Assembly: GCF_024979235.1 (NCBI RefSeq)
Contig: NZ_JANLCM010000001.1
Coordinates: 1,736,001 to 1,800,000 of the forward strand
DNA length: 64,000 nucleotides
Source of the DNA: Herbiconiux aconitum
GTDB lineage: Bacteria > Actinomycetota > Actinomycetes > Actinomycetales > Microbacteriaceae
Reading direction: 5' to 3'
Shown: piece by piece, positions 41,941 through 50,716 of the stretch
Layout of the letters: each line of letters starts with the position of its first letter
Numbering within the stretch: position 1 is the stretch's first letter
Program-made: the position numbers and the translations under genes
The notes under the pieces: model-generated
Told to the model about the DNA's origin: nothing
What the model saw: only the letters and a program-made list of their open reading frames with translations
The model's database searches: none

Positions 41941-44900
41941 GCAGTCTCAGTCCTCTCGGCGTGCCGGTGAATCCGGCGGTCTCGAGGGCGCCTCCGACCG
42001 CGGTGCCGAGCACGAAGTCGCCGTTCACCCGTTCGACCGCGAGCCGGTCTACCCGGCCCGAGGTCACCGCCTGAGCGACCGATCGAGCCGCGATCTCGAG
42101 CACCGCGGAGTCGGTGCTGAAAGAGAGCGCGGTCTTTCCGCCGCGCTCGAGATAGAGCACGAGTTCCCCGTCGACCAGCGCCACCAGCGCGCCGGCCTTC
42201 CGGCCCGGCTTGTGGCCCTCGACACTCGGCCATGACAGTGCCGCGCCGAACGGGTTGGCCGGGTCGGTGGCCGCGAGGGTGAGCGCCTCGGGTGGCCGGT
42301 CGCGCCCGCTGTCGCGACCGACCGCATCCGGAGCGAACCCACGCAGACGGTCGACCGTGCCGCCCGTCGCGAACTGGGCGGCCCCCAGCGTCTCCACGAA
42401 GTAGCCCCGGCGGCAGCGCCCGCTCTCCTCGAACTGACTGAGCACCCGGTAGGCCAATGCGAAGCCGCCGGGGATGCGTTCGTTCACGACCGATCCGCGC
42501 GTCACGATGCCGTAGCGGTCGAGCAGCAGCTCGGCCGTCGCGTGCGCCCGGAGGGTCGGATCGCTGTTCGGCTCGGGCAGCAGCGACCAGCGGCCACCCG
42601 CGGTCGGCGGGCCGACCCGGGTCTGCATCGAGGCGCGGGCGAAGCCGCGGCCCCGGTACATCCGGGTGCGCGGAGCAGGCCGTTTCGTGCTGTGGCTCGA
42701 CTTTCCGGAGCCGGTGAGCGTGCGGAGCGGCGCGACGGTGTCGTTCGTGACGTAGCCGGCCCACACGAGATCCCAGATGGCGCTCACGATGGTGGCGTCG
42801 TCGACCGCGACCGAACCGGACGGGAGTCCCGCCCCCGCGACGGCGGCGGCTGGATCGTTCGCCTCCGCCATCACGGCCCCCGCAACCTCGTCGGCCAGGG
42901 ACCGGAAGAAGTACGCCCCGCCGCGGGAGAGCGCGGCGAGCAGGGCCCGGTGCACGGGCGTCTCATCGAGCTCCTCCGGTGGCGTCGACGACATCGGCAG
43001 GGTGTCGAGGGTGTGGAACGCGACCCATCCGTCGCTACCCGGCAGGCTCCCGCGCCCCGACCAGACCACCTCACCCGCGGCGGTCAGTTCGTCGAGCATG
43101 GCCGGGCTGTAGTCACGCACTCTCGCGGGCAGCACGAGGGTCTCCCATGCCGAGGCCGGAACCGGCACCCCGGCCAACTGCTCGATCACGGTGAGCACCC
43201 CGTCGGCCCCGCGAAGGCTCCCGCCCACGTGCTGCCAGGAGGGCAGGAAGCGCGCGAGCGTGGTGGTCGTCACCGGTTCGACCTCGTGCCGCAGCGCGGC
43301 GAGCGAACGGCTCCGCAGGCGCCGGAGCACCTCGGCGTCGCACCATTCGGTGCCGCCGGCCTGGCCCACGCGCGCGACGTCGGCGGCCAGGCCGCTCGGG
43401 CGGAACTCGCCCTCGATCACGCGCCGGTCGGCCGCCAGCCGGCGGAGCGCATCCGTCACCACCGAGACGCCGAGACCGAAGCGCTCGGCGACTTCGTGGG
43501 CGAGGAACGGCCCGTGCGTGCGGGCGTAGCGGCTCACCAGGTCGAGCACCGGATGCTCGACCGGTGCGATGAAGGCGTCGGGAACGCCGAAGGGAATCGG
43601 CACCCCGAGGGCGTCGCGCAACCGCCCCGCGTCTTCGATCGGCGCCCACCATTCGGTGCCGGCGAAGTTCACCCGCAGGGCACGGCGCGTGGTGAGCAAC
43701 TCCTCGAGCGCACCCGCCACATCGAACTCGAGCGATCGCTCGCGCACCTCGGCCGTGGTGAGGGGTCCGAGCATCCGGAGCAGGTCGGCGACTCCCTCGA
43801 CGTCTCGGGCGCGCCGGTCGGGTGCGAGACGTTGCAGTTCGCGCTGCGTGTCCTCGATCACTCCCGGGTCGAGGAGCTCCCGCAGCTCGGCCCGCCCGAG
43901 GAGCTCGGAGAGCAGGCTCGGATCGAGCGAGAGCGCCGCAGCCCGTCGCTCGGCGAGCGGACTGTCACCCTCGTAGACGAAGGAGGCGACGTAGCCGAAG
44001 AGCAGCGAGCGCGCGAACGGCGACGGTTCGCCCGACTCGGTCTCGACCACGCGGATGCGCCGCGCTTCGAGATCGCGCGCGATGCGCAGCAGGGCGGGCA
44101 AGTCGTAGACGTCTTGCAGACATTCGCGCACGGTCTCGAGGATGATCGGGAACGACGGGTACTTCCGCGCCACCTCGAGCAGCTGCGCCGAACGCTGCCT
44201 CTGTTGCCAGAGCGGCGACCGCTTGCCCGGGTTCTGCCGGGGCAGCAGTAATGCTCGAGCTGCGTTCTCGCGGAAGCGTGACGCGAAGAGCGCCGATCCG
44301 CCGACCTCGTCGGTCACGATCTGCTCGAGCTCCGTGGGGTCGAAGAGGAACAGTTCGGCCGTGGGCGGTTCGCTCTCGGTGTCGGGCAGCCGCACCACCA
44401 CTCCGTCGTCGCTCGCCACCGCATTCGCGTCGACCCCGAGGCGCTCCCGGATTCGCGCGTTGATCGCGAGCGCCCACGGCGAGTGCACCTGCATGCCGAA
44501 TGGGGAATGCAGGATGACGCGCCAGTCGCCCAGCTCGTCGCGGAACCGTTCGACCACCAGCGTCTTGTCGCTCGGAACGTGTCCGGTCGCCTCCCGCTGC
44601 TCGGTCACGAAGGCCACGAGGTTCGCGGCGGCCCAGGCATCGAGCCCTGCGCTCTCGGCGAGCTCGGCTGCGTCGTCGGGTGAAGCGGATGCGACGGTGC
44701 GCGTGAACTCACCGATCGCGGCTCCCAGCTCGGCGGGCCTGCCGAGGCCCTCTCCGCGCCAGAACGGCAGGCGTCCGGGTTGCCCGAACGCCGGCGTCAC
44801 GAGCACCTGGTCGTGCGTGATCTCCTGGATGCGCCAACTCGTCGCCCCCAGGGCGAAGACGTCGCCGACGCGCGACTCGTAGACCATCTCCTCGTCGAGC

Positions 44901-46807
44901 TCCCCCACCCGGCGGCCCGGTGCGGAGCGGGCGCGGCCGGTCGACGGATCGGCATCCGTCGGCTCACCGCCCATCATGAAGACGCCGAAGAGCCCGCGGT
45001 CGGGGATGGTGCCACCGCTGGTCACCGCGAGACGCTGGGCGCCGGGGCGGCCGGTGAGGGTGCCCGCATCGCGGTCCCAGACAAGGCGGGGCCGCAGCCC
45101 GGCGAACTCGTCCGACGGGTACAGCCCCGCCAGCAGATCGAGCGTCGCGTTGTATGCCGAACGCGGCATGGAGCTGAACGAGGCGCTCCGACGCACCAGG
45201 TCGAACCACTCCTCGACGTCGATCGGTTCGAGGGCGCACGCGGCGACGGTCTGCTGCGCCAGAATGTCGAGCGGATTCGCCGGGATCGCCAACGTCTCGA
45301 TCAGCCCCGCGGACATCCGGATCGATACCACAGCCGAGTGCAGCAGATCGGCACGATGCTTCGGGTAGAGCAGGCCCTTCGAGATCTCGCCCACCTGGTG
45401 GCCGGCGCGCCCGACGCGCTGCAGCCCGCTCGCGACCGAGGGCGGCGCCTCGACCTGGATGACCAGGTCGACGGCGCCCATGTCGATGCCGAGCTCGAGA
45501 CTCGACGTCGCGACCACGCAGCGCAGCCGCCCGCTCTTCAAATCGTCTTCGATGAGGGCCCGCTGTTCCTTGCTCACAGAACCGTGGTGGGCGCGGGCGA
45601 GCACCGGCTCGGAGCCGGAGGTCTGGCCGGCCTGCCCCATCATCTGCGCGGGCGGGCGCGACACGGATGCCGGCGGCGAAGGGGTCGACGACGAGGCAGG
45701 CGGCGACAGGGCGGCCGAGGGCCCGGCGGCCGACGGCTGGGCGGCCGGCGGCCCTGCATCCGCACCGTCGGCTTCTTCGCCGTCGTTGTCGAACACGCTC
45801 TCGGCCTCGGAGTCGGTGTCGTCGAACGGCACCGGGATGACGGCGCCCTCGATCGGCTCCTCCCAGAGCTGTCGCCCCGCGTAGATCTCGTTCAGCCGGG
45901 CGGTCAGCCGCTCGGCGAGCCGCCGTGAGTTGGCGAAGACGATCGATGATCGGTGCTCGAGGATGCGGTCGACGATGTCTTCTTCGACGTGCGGCCAGAT
46001 CGATCCCTGTTCAGGTGCGGAGGCGCCGGCAGCCGAACCCTCGAGCGACGACGCGGCCTCCGAGGGCGGGATCTGCGTCATGTCCTCAACCGGCATGATC
46101 ACCTGAAGGTCGAACTTCTTGCTCGACGGCGGCGCCACGATGGTCACCGGCCGCCCGCCGGCCAGGAAGCGAGCCACTTCTTCGCGCGGCCGCACGGTCG
46201 CCGAGAGGCCGATCCGCTGGGCCGGCTGGGGAAGCAGTTGATCGAGCCGATCGAGGCTCACCGCGAGGTGCGCCCCGCGCTTCGTGGCGGCGACGGCGTG
46301 CACCTCGTCGACGATGACCGTCGTCACCGCCGCGAGCGACTCGCGGGCCGCCGACGTGAGCATGAGAAAGAGCGACTCCGGCGTCGTGATGAGGATGTCG
46401 GGGGGATTCTTCGCGAGGTTGCGCCGTTCGGCTGCCGGAGTGTCGCCCGAGCGTACGCCCACGGTGATCACCGGGGGAGCCGCGCCCATCCGCTTCGCCG
46501 TCTGCGTGATGCCCACGAGCGGAGACCGCAGGTTGCGTTCGACGTCGACCGCCAGCGCCTTGAGCGGCGAGACGTAGAGCACGGACGTGGAGCGGGGTTC
46601 GCCCGGAGTGATGGTGGAGGAGAGCCGGTCGATCGCCCAGAGGAACGCCGCCAGCGTCTTGCCCGAACCCGTCGGCGCGACGACGAGCGCGTGGTCTCCG
46701 CCGGACACCGCGTTCCACGCACCGGCCTGCGCCGCCGTCGGGGCCGCGAAGGCGCCGAGGAACCACTCGCGGGTCGCGGGAGAGAATCTGTCGAGCACGT
46801 CGCTCAT
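41933..46807 (-). CDS. lhr: Lhr-type large DNA helicase
   Basis: 1624 residues, the usual size of the full-length actinobacterial Lhr. Walker A APTGSGKT (about 44-51), DEVH box VDEVHAVAATKRG (about 164), motifs LSATVRPREEV, SSLELGIDMGAVDLVIQVE and QRVGRAGHQ form the SF2 core; then come the winged-helix and beta-barrel parts and a large C-terminal domain. Between the two RecA lobes there is an Ala/Pro/Ser-rich insert (about 340-400) that is not part of the fold. It is a 3'-5' ssDNA translocase and RNA:DNA helicase involved in mutagen response. It is cotranscribed with nei. Confidence 0.95.
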   Translation of the reverse strand: MSDVLDRFSPATREWFLGAFAAPTAAQAGAWNAVSGGDHALVVAPTGSGKTLAAFLWAIDRLSSTITPGEPRSTSVLYVSPLKALAVDVERNLRSPLVGITQTAKRMGAAPPVITVGVRSGDTPAAERRNLAKNPPDILITTPESLFLMLTSAARESLAAVTTVIVDEVHAVAATKRGAHLAVSLDRLDQLLPQPAQRIGLSATVRPREEVARFLAGGRPVTIVAPPSSKKFDLQVIMPVEDMTQIPPSEAASSLEGSAAGASAPEQGSIWPHVEEDIVDRILEHRSSIVFANSRRLAERLTARLNEIYAGRQLWEEPIEGAVIPVPFDDTDSEAESVFDNDGEEADGADAGPPAAQPSAAGPSAALSPPASSSTPSPPASVSRPPAQMMGQAGQTSGSEPVLARAHHGSVSKEQRALIEDDLKSGRLRCVVATSSLELGIDMGAVDLVIQVEAPPSVASGLQRVGRAGHQVGEISKGLLYPKHRADLLHSAVVSIRMSAGLIETLAIPANPLDILAQQTVAACALEPIDVEEWFDLVRRSASFSSMPRSAYNATLDLLAGLYPSDEFAGLRPRLVWDRDAGTLTGRPGAQRLAVTSGGTIPDRGLFGVFMMGGEPTDADPSTGRARSAPGRRVGELDEEMVYESRVGDVFALGATSWRIQEITHDQVLVTPAFGQPGRLPFWRGEGLGRPAELGAAIGEFTRTVASASPDDAAELAESAGLDAWAAANLVAFVTEQREATGHVPSDKTLVVERFRDELGDWRVILHSPFGMQVHSPWALAINARIRERLGVDANAVASDDGVVVRLPDTESEPPTAELFLFDPTELEQIVTDEVGGSALFASRFRENAARALLLPRQNPGKRSPLWQQRQRSAQLLEVARKYPSFPIILETVRECLQDVYDLPALLRIARDLEARRIRVVETESGEPSPFARSLLFGYVASFVYEGDSPLAERRAAALSLDPSLLSELLGRAELRELLDPGVIEDTQRELQRLAPDRRARDVEGVADLLRMLGPLTTAEVRERSLEFDVAGALEELLTTRRALRVNFAGTEWWAPIEDAGRLRDALGVPIPFGVPDAFIAPVEHPVLDLVSRYARTHGPFLAHEVAERFGLGVSVVTDALRRLAADRRVIEGEFRPSGLAADVARVGQAGGTEWCDAEVLRRLRSRSLAALRHEVEPVTTTTLARFLPSWQHVGGSLRGADGVLTVIEQLAGVPVPASAWETLVLPARVRDYSPAMLDELTAAGEVVWSGRGSLPGSDGWVAFHTLDTLPMSSTPPEELDETPVHRALLAALSRGGAYFFRSLADEVAGAVMAEANDPAAAVAGAGLPSGSVAVDDATIVSAIWDLVWAGYVTNDTVAPLRTLTGSGKSSHSTKRPAPRTRMYRGRGFARASMQTRVGPPTAGGRWSLLPEPNSDPTLRAHATAELLLDRYGIVTRGSVVNERIPGGFALAYRVLSQFEESGRCRRGYFVETLGAAQFATGGTVDRLRGFAPDAVGRDSGRDRPPEALTLAATDPANPFGAALSWPSVEGHKPGRKAGALVALVDGELVLYLERGGKTALSFSTDSAVLEIAARSVAQAVTSGRVDRLAVERVNGDFVLGTAVGGALETAGFTGTPRGLRLRA

Positions 46808-46914
46808 GCCTCAATACTCACCCATGCCCCTGACATCGGCACCGCCTCTCGCCGTCGGCGTAATCGGGGGCCTGTCGCGCGCCCCGGCACCGGGTGAGCG
46901 GGTAAGAATGGACT

Positions 46915-47454
46915 ATGAGCGTTCGCACCCCCGACCCCAACTCCGGCTGGCTGAGCGACAGTGAACTCGCAGAGATCCGGCAGCGCCTCCCGCTGCTCTA
47001 CGTCGAGGCCGTGCCGGTGCGGGTCGACGGGCTCGGCCAGGTGGTCGAGGTCGGCGTTCTGCTCCGGGTCGGATCGAGCGGCACCATCACCCGCACGCTC
47101 GTCTCCGGCCGCGTGATGTACGGCGAGACCCTCCGAGACGCGCTCTTCCGCCACCTCGAGAAAGATCTCGGGCCGATGGCGTTCCCGCAGCTTCCGGCAA
47201 GTCCCGTGCCGTTCCAGGTGGCCGAGTACTTCCCGTTGCCGGGCGTCTCGACCTTCTACGACGAGCGTCAGCATGCGGTCTCGTTGGCCTACGTCGTGCC
47301 GGTCACGGGCACCTGCGAACCGCGGCAGGATGCGCTCGAGCTCACCTGGATGACCCCCCACGAAGCGGCCTCCGAAGCCATCTCGGCCGAGATGGAGGGC
47401 GGTCGGGGCAGCCTCCTGCGCTCGGCTCTGGCCTCTGTCGGACGTCTGCCCTAG
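46915..47454 (+). CDS. NUDIX-like protein of the DUF4916 family
   Basis: 179 residues from ATG. GWLSDSELAEIRQRLPLLYV at the start and VLLRVGSSGTITRTLVSGRV with GETLRDALFRHLEKDLGP show a NUDIX fold with a degenerate box (the REUXEE core is missing), as in the actinobacterial DUF4916 group. AYVVPVTGTCEPRQDALELTW closes the fold. Whether it hydrolyses nucleotides is open. It is divergent from lhr. Confidence 0.88.
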   Translation: MSVRTPDPNSGWLSDSELAEIRQRLPLLYVEAVPVRVDGLGQVVEVGVLLRVGSSGTITRTLVSGRVMYGETLRDALFRHLEKDLGPMAFPQLPASPVPFQVAEYFPLPGVSTFYDERQHAVSLAYVVPVTGTCEPRQDALELTWMTPHEAASEAISAEMEGGRGSLLRSALASVGRLP

Positions 47455-47483
47455 CCTCGGAGTCATCCGACGGGAGGCGCATC

Positions 47484-48074
47484 ATCGACGAACGCGACAT
47501 CCACTACTTCGACGACGCCGCTGCCTGGGAGGCCTGGCTCGCCGAGAACTTCGACTCGTCAGACGGGGTGCGTCTCGCCATCGCCAAGAAGGGGAGTGCG
47601 CACACCACGGTGAGCCACCTCGAGGCGCTCGACGTGGCACTCTGTCACGGCTGGATCGACGCGCGCCGCAACTCCTTCGACGACGACTTCTTTCTGCAGA
47701 CCTTCACCCCGCGGCGGTCCAAGAGCCTGTGGTCGCAGATCAACCGGGTGAAAGTCGCGACGCTGATCGAGGCGGGCCGGATGCGCGACGGCGGCTTCCG
47801 AGAGATCGAACGCGCGAAGGCTGACGGCCGGTGGGAGGCGGCGTACGCCTCATCGAAGAACATCGAAGTGCCCGACGACCTCGTCGCGGCACTCGACGCG
47901 AACCCCGAGGCGAAAGCGTTCTTCGCCACCCTCTCGAGCCAGAACCGCTACGCGATCCTGTTCCGCACCGTCAACGCCAAGCGCCACGAAACCCGCGCCC
48001 GCCGCATCGCGACCTTCGTGGCGCAACTCGCCCGCCACGAGACGGTCTACCCCCAGTCCCCACCCAAGCCCTGA
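47484..48074 (+). CDS. YdeI/OmpD-associated-like protein, probable ATC start
   Basis: About 197 residues. The first standard start in frame is GTG at 47568, but homology-like sequence begins earlier: DERDIHYFDDAAAWEAWLAE is the normal N-terminus of the family, and no ATG, GTG or TTG is available there. Two ATC codons (47481, 47484) lie three and six bases past a perfect GGGAGG, so ATC at 47484 is the likely start. The body has VSHLEALDVALCHGWIDARR, FTPRRSKSLWSQINRVKVAT and RWEAAYASSKNIEVPDDL. These proteins are soluble with unknown role, often annotated as bacteriocin-protection related. Confidence 0.85.
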   Translation: MDERDIHYFDDAAAWEAWLAENFDSSDGVRLAIAKKGSAHTTVSHLEALDVALCHGWIDARRNSFDDDFFLQTFTPRRSKSLWSQINRVKVATLIEAGRMRDGGFREIERAKADGRWEAAYASSKNIEVPDDLVAALDANPEAKAFFATLSSQNRYAILFRTVNAKRHETRARRIATFVAQLARHETVYPQSPPKP

Positions 48075-48087
48075 GTGAGCCTCCGAA

Positions 48088-48146
48088 TCGAGTGGGCACG
48101 ATTCGTCGCACGAACGCGTCGATGGCGACAAATTGTGCCCACCCGA
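48088..48146. repeat. 59-bp imperfect inverted repeat at convergent gene ends
   Basis: GTGGGCACGATTCGTCGC (48092-48109) and GCGACAAATTGTGCCCAC (48125-48142) are complementary at 16 of 18 positions, extended by TCG/CGA at the outer ends. The loop is 15 bases. No T-tract. A separate terminator follows at 48155. Its build resembles the repeat at 1654. Confidence 0.75.
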
Positions 48147-48154
48147 TGACGCGA

Positions 48155-48184
48155 AACGGCCCGCCTCCGAGGAGACGGGCCGTT
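48155..48184 (-). terminator. Terminator hairpin of the DEAD-box helicase gene
   Basis: AACGGCCCG (48155-48163) pairs with CGGGCCGTT (48176-48184), with an inner CTCC/GGAG stem. It lies 23 bases past the helicase stop and may also serve the convergent YdeI-like gene. Confidence 0.8.
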
Positions 48185-48206
48185 CGGGAGTGAAGCGGAT
48201 GCGCGA

Positions 48207-49823
48207 CTAGCGCGAGCGGCGACGGCCGCCGTTGCTGCCGGCCGAGAACGACGCCGCCGACGAGCGCGGACGGTCGGAACCGGCCGAAGCCGCGCCGGAG
48301 CCGCCCTGGCCGCCACGGCGTCCGCCGCCCTCGCCGGAGCCCGAAGCCGGGCGATCGGTCGAGGTGCTGTAGAAGGAGCGGCTGCCGCCACCGGCGCTTC
48401 CGCCGTTGCCGCCGCGACCGCGGCCGCCCGCGCCCGAACCGGCACCCTGGCGCGAACCGGCGCCCTGACCCTGGCCTTCACCGTCGCGGCCGGCGCGCTT
48501 GCGCTGAGCGTTGGCGCCCTGTGAGCGCCCGCCACCGTTGCCGCCGTTGCCGCGACCGGAGCCGCCGCCCGACCCGCCACCGCGGCGCGGCTGCCCGGAT
48601 GCCGGGAGCGCGTTCGTGGTGCGCGGCGCCGGCTTCACATAAGCGGCGACCTCACCGGTGAGCGCGTTGACCGACGCGGAGTCGGCGTTCACGGCCTCGG
48701 GGGTGACGTTGATGGCTGCCTTGCGGAGCAGATCCTTCACGTCCTTGCGCTGCGCGGGCAGCATGATGGTGACGACGTCACCGGCCGAGCCGGCGCGAGC
48801 CGTGCGGCCCGAGCGGTGCAGGTATGCCTTGTGCTCCGCCGGCGGGTCGACATGGATGACGAGTTCGATGTCGTCGACGTGAACACCGCGGGCCGCGACA
48901 TCCGTGGCCACGAGAACGCGCACGGTGCCGGCCGAGAAAGCGGCGAGGTTGCGGTCGCGCGCCACCTGAGAGAGGTTGCCGTGCAGGTCGACCGAGGGGA
49001 TGCCGGCATCCGTCAGCTGCTTCGCGAGCTTCTTGGCGTGGTGCTTGGTACGCATGAACAGGATGCGGCGGCCGGTGCCCGAGGCGAGCTTCTCGACGAG
49101 AACGCGCTTCGACTCGACCGACTCGGTCTCGAACACGTGATGGGTCATGGCGGCGACGGGGGAGTTGGCCTCGTCGACCGAGTGCAGCACCTCGTTGTGG
49201 AGGAACTTGCGCACCAGCTTGTCCACGCCGTTGTCGAGCGTGGCGGAGAAGAGCAGACGCTGACCCGACTGCGGGGTCTTGTCGAGGATGCGGGTGACGA
49301 CGGGCAGGAAGCCCAGGTCGGCCATGTGGTCGGCCTCGTCGAGCACGGTGATCTCCACGGCGTCGAGCGACACGAAGCCCTGCTTCATGAGGTCTTCGAG
49401 GCGGCCCGGGCAGGCCACGACGATGTCGACGCCGGCCTTCAGGGCAGTGACCTGACGGCCCTGCGAGACGCCTCCGAAGATGGTGGTGGTGGTCATGTTG
49501 TAGACCTTGGCGAGCGGCGCGAGCACCGCGTCGATCTGGGTGGCGAGCTCGCGGGTCGGGGCGAGGATGAGGCCGACGGGGTGGCCCGGGCGGCGCTTGC
49601 CACCGGCGAGCTGGCCCGCGAGACGGGCGACCATCGGGATGGAGAAGGCCAGGGTCTTGCCGGAGCCGGTCTTTCCGCGGCCGAGAACGTCGCGACCGTT
49701 GAGCGTGTCGGGAAGCGTGTCGACCTGGATGGGGAAGGGCTCGACGATGCCGCTCGCGGTGAGCGAGGCGACGAGGGGAGCGGGCACGCCGAGCGCGCCG
49801 AAGGATGAGGGGGTGTTGGACAA
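48207..49823 (-). CDS. DEAD-box RNA helicase with Gly/Arg-rich tail
   Basis: 538 residues from TTG, seven bases past AAAGG. All motifs are present: Q motif FPIQVDTLPD, Walker A KTGSGKT, APTRELATQI, DEAD in VLDEADHMADLGFL (about 160), LFSATL, VATDVAARGVHV and HRSGRTARAG. After residue 400 the chain is a Gly/Arg/Ser-rich RGG-like tail (GGGSGGGSGRGNGGNGGG), common in actinobacterial RhlE/DeaD proteins and able to bind RNA or promote condensates. It likely unwinds RNA in ribosome assembly or cold adaptation. A 220-base leader with a hairpin precedes it. Confidence 0.94.
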   Translation of the reverse strand: MSNTPSSFGALGVPAPLVASLTASGIVEPFPIQVDTLPDTLNGRDVLGRGKTGSGKTLAFSIPMVARLAGQLAGGKRRPGHPVGLILAPTRELATQIDAVLAPLAKVYNMTTTTIFGGVSQGRQVTALKAGVDIVVACPGRLEDLMKQGFVSLDAVEITVLDEADHMADLGFLPVVTRILDKTPQSGQRLLFSATLDNGVDKLVRKFLHNEVLHSVDEANSPVAAMTHHVFETESVESKRVLVEKLASGTGRRILFMRTKHHAKKLAKQLTDAGIPSVDLHGNLSQVARDRNLAAFSAGTVRVLVATDVAARGVHVDDIELVIHVDPPAEHKAYLHRSGRTARAGSAGDVVTIMLPAQRKDVKDLLRKAAINVTPEAVNADSASVNALTGEVAAYVKPAPRTTNALPASGQPRRGGGSGGGSGRGNGGNGGGRSQGANAQRKRAGRDGEGQGQGAGSRQGAGSGAGGRGRGGNGGSAGGGSRSFYSTSTDRPASGSGEGGGRRGGQGGSGAASAGSDRPRSSAASFSAGSNGGRRRSR

Positions 49824-49886
49824 CGTGGTGCCTTTCAGGCATCAGTCCGGTGCGCACAGCTGGAAAGAAGGCTCACTCGGATGTTT

Positions 49887-49917
49887 GGCGAACGCACCGA
49901 CGGTGCATCCGTTCGCC
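49887..49917. other. Hairpin in the helicase leader
   Basis: GGCGAACG (49887-49894) pairs with CGTTCGCC (49910-49917); inside, GCACCG and CGGTGC pair around one base. It sits 64 bases before the TTG start in a leader of about 220 bases without a gene. DEAD-box helicase mRNAs often have long regulated leaders; this is inference. Confidence 0.5.
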
Positions 49918-50047
49918 GCAAGAAGTATCTGCAATTGATCCGCCCCGCCGGTCTCAGCGATGCTGACGGCGGTTCCTGAATCAGAGTGAAGAGGGAGCGT
50001 TCTTTCGACGCACGGGACTCTCAATCGAGCCCTCGAGTGACTTCAGT

Positions 50048-50716
50048 CTAGTGCACGTCTCCCGGGTAGCTCTCACCGACGGGTATTTGCACAGGCACGC
50101 GGTTGCCCGGTTGGGCCAGCGGGCAGGCCCAGGCCGGGTCGTAGGCGCAGGAGGGGTTGTAGGCGAAGTTGAAGTCGAGCACGAGGGTCGAGGTGCTGCC
50201 GACGCCCAGCACGACGTTCTGGTCGAGGCTTGCGCCCTTGACGGTGTCGACGAGGTAGCGGCCGCCGCCGTAGGTGCCGTCCCGCTTGCCGGCCCGCGCA
50301 TCTTTCACGGGCACGAAGAGGCCGCCGCCGTAGGAGGTCAGGCGCCAGACGTCCAGCGTGCCCACGCCCTCGAGGCGCGCGATGCCGAGCAGGTCGAACG
50401 GCACGACTCCGTCTGTTCCGGTCTCGAAGTCGAAATGCCGGGGACGCGGGTCGTCGTCGGCCACTTCTTCGATCTCGACCTCGAAGCTCCAGGCGGGGTC
50501 GTAAGGCGCGATCGGCAGGCCGCCGAAGCCCTCGAGGTCTTCAGGGAGAAGCGGGGAGGCCGGATGCAGCCGGAACAGGTCGTCGCGCGCCTCGCGCCAG
50601 AATTCATGGGCTTCGACGGCATCCACTCCGCGCAGGCGGCGCACCTCTTCGTAGAGGCTGAACACGCGCCGGCGCCAATCGGCCGTCTCGAGTGCGGTCG
50701 TGGCGCGTGCGTTCAT
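50048..50716 (-). CDS. DUF1684 protein
   Basis: 222 residues from the ATG at 50716, seven bases past GGAGG and overlapping the stop of the gene before by four bases. DWRRRVFSLYEEVRRLRG, EFWREARDDLFRLHPASPLL, YDPAWSFEVEIEE, YGGGRYLVDTVKGA and LDFNFAYNPSCAYDPAWACP are all DUF1684 features. The last block, with N-P-S-C-A-Y and W-x-CPLA, is strongly conserved in the family. Function unknown; possibly a metal or small-molecule binder. Coupled to the SRPBCC-like gene. Confidence 0.9.
   Translation of the reverse strand: MNARATTALETADWRRRVFSLYEEVRRLRGVDAVEAHEFWREARDDLFRLHPASPLLPEDLEGFGGLPIAPYDPAWSFEVEIEEVADDDPRPRHFDFETGTDGVVPFDLLGIARLEGVGTLDVWRLTSYGGGLFVPVKDARAGKRDGTYGGGRYLVDTVKGASLDQNVVLGVGSTSTLVLDFNFAYNPSCAYDPAWACPLAQPGNRVPVQIPVGESYPGDVH

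Noticed and set aside
49842..50024. 60-codon leader peptide before the DEAD-box helicase
   Set aside because: The TTG start has no ribosome site and the frame overlaps the helicase leader hairpin. The peptide shows no regulatory codon run.
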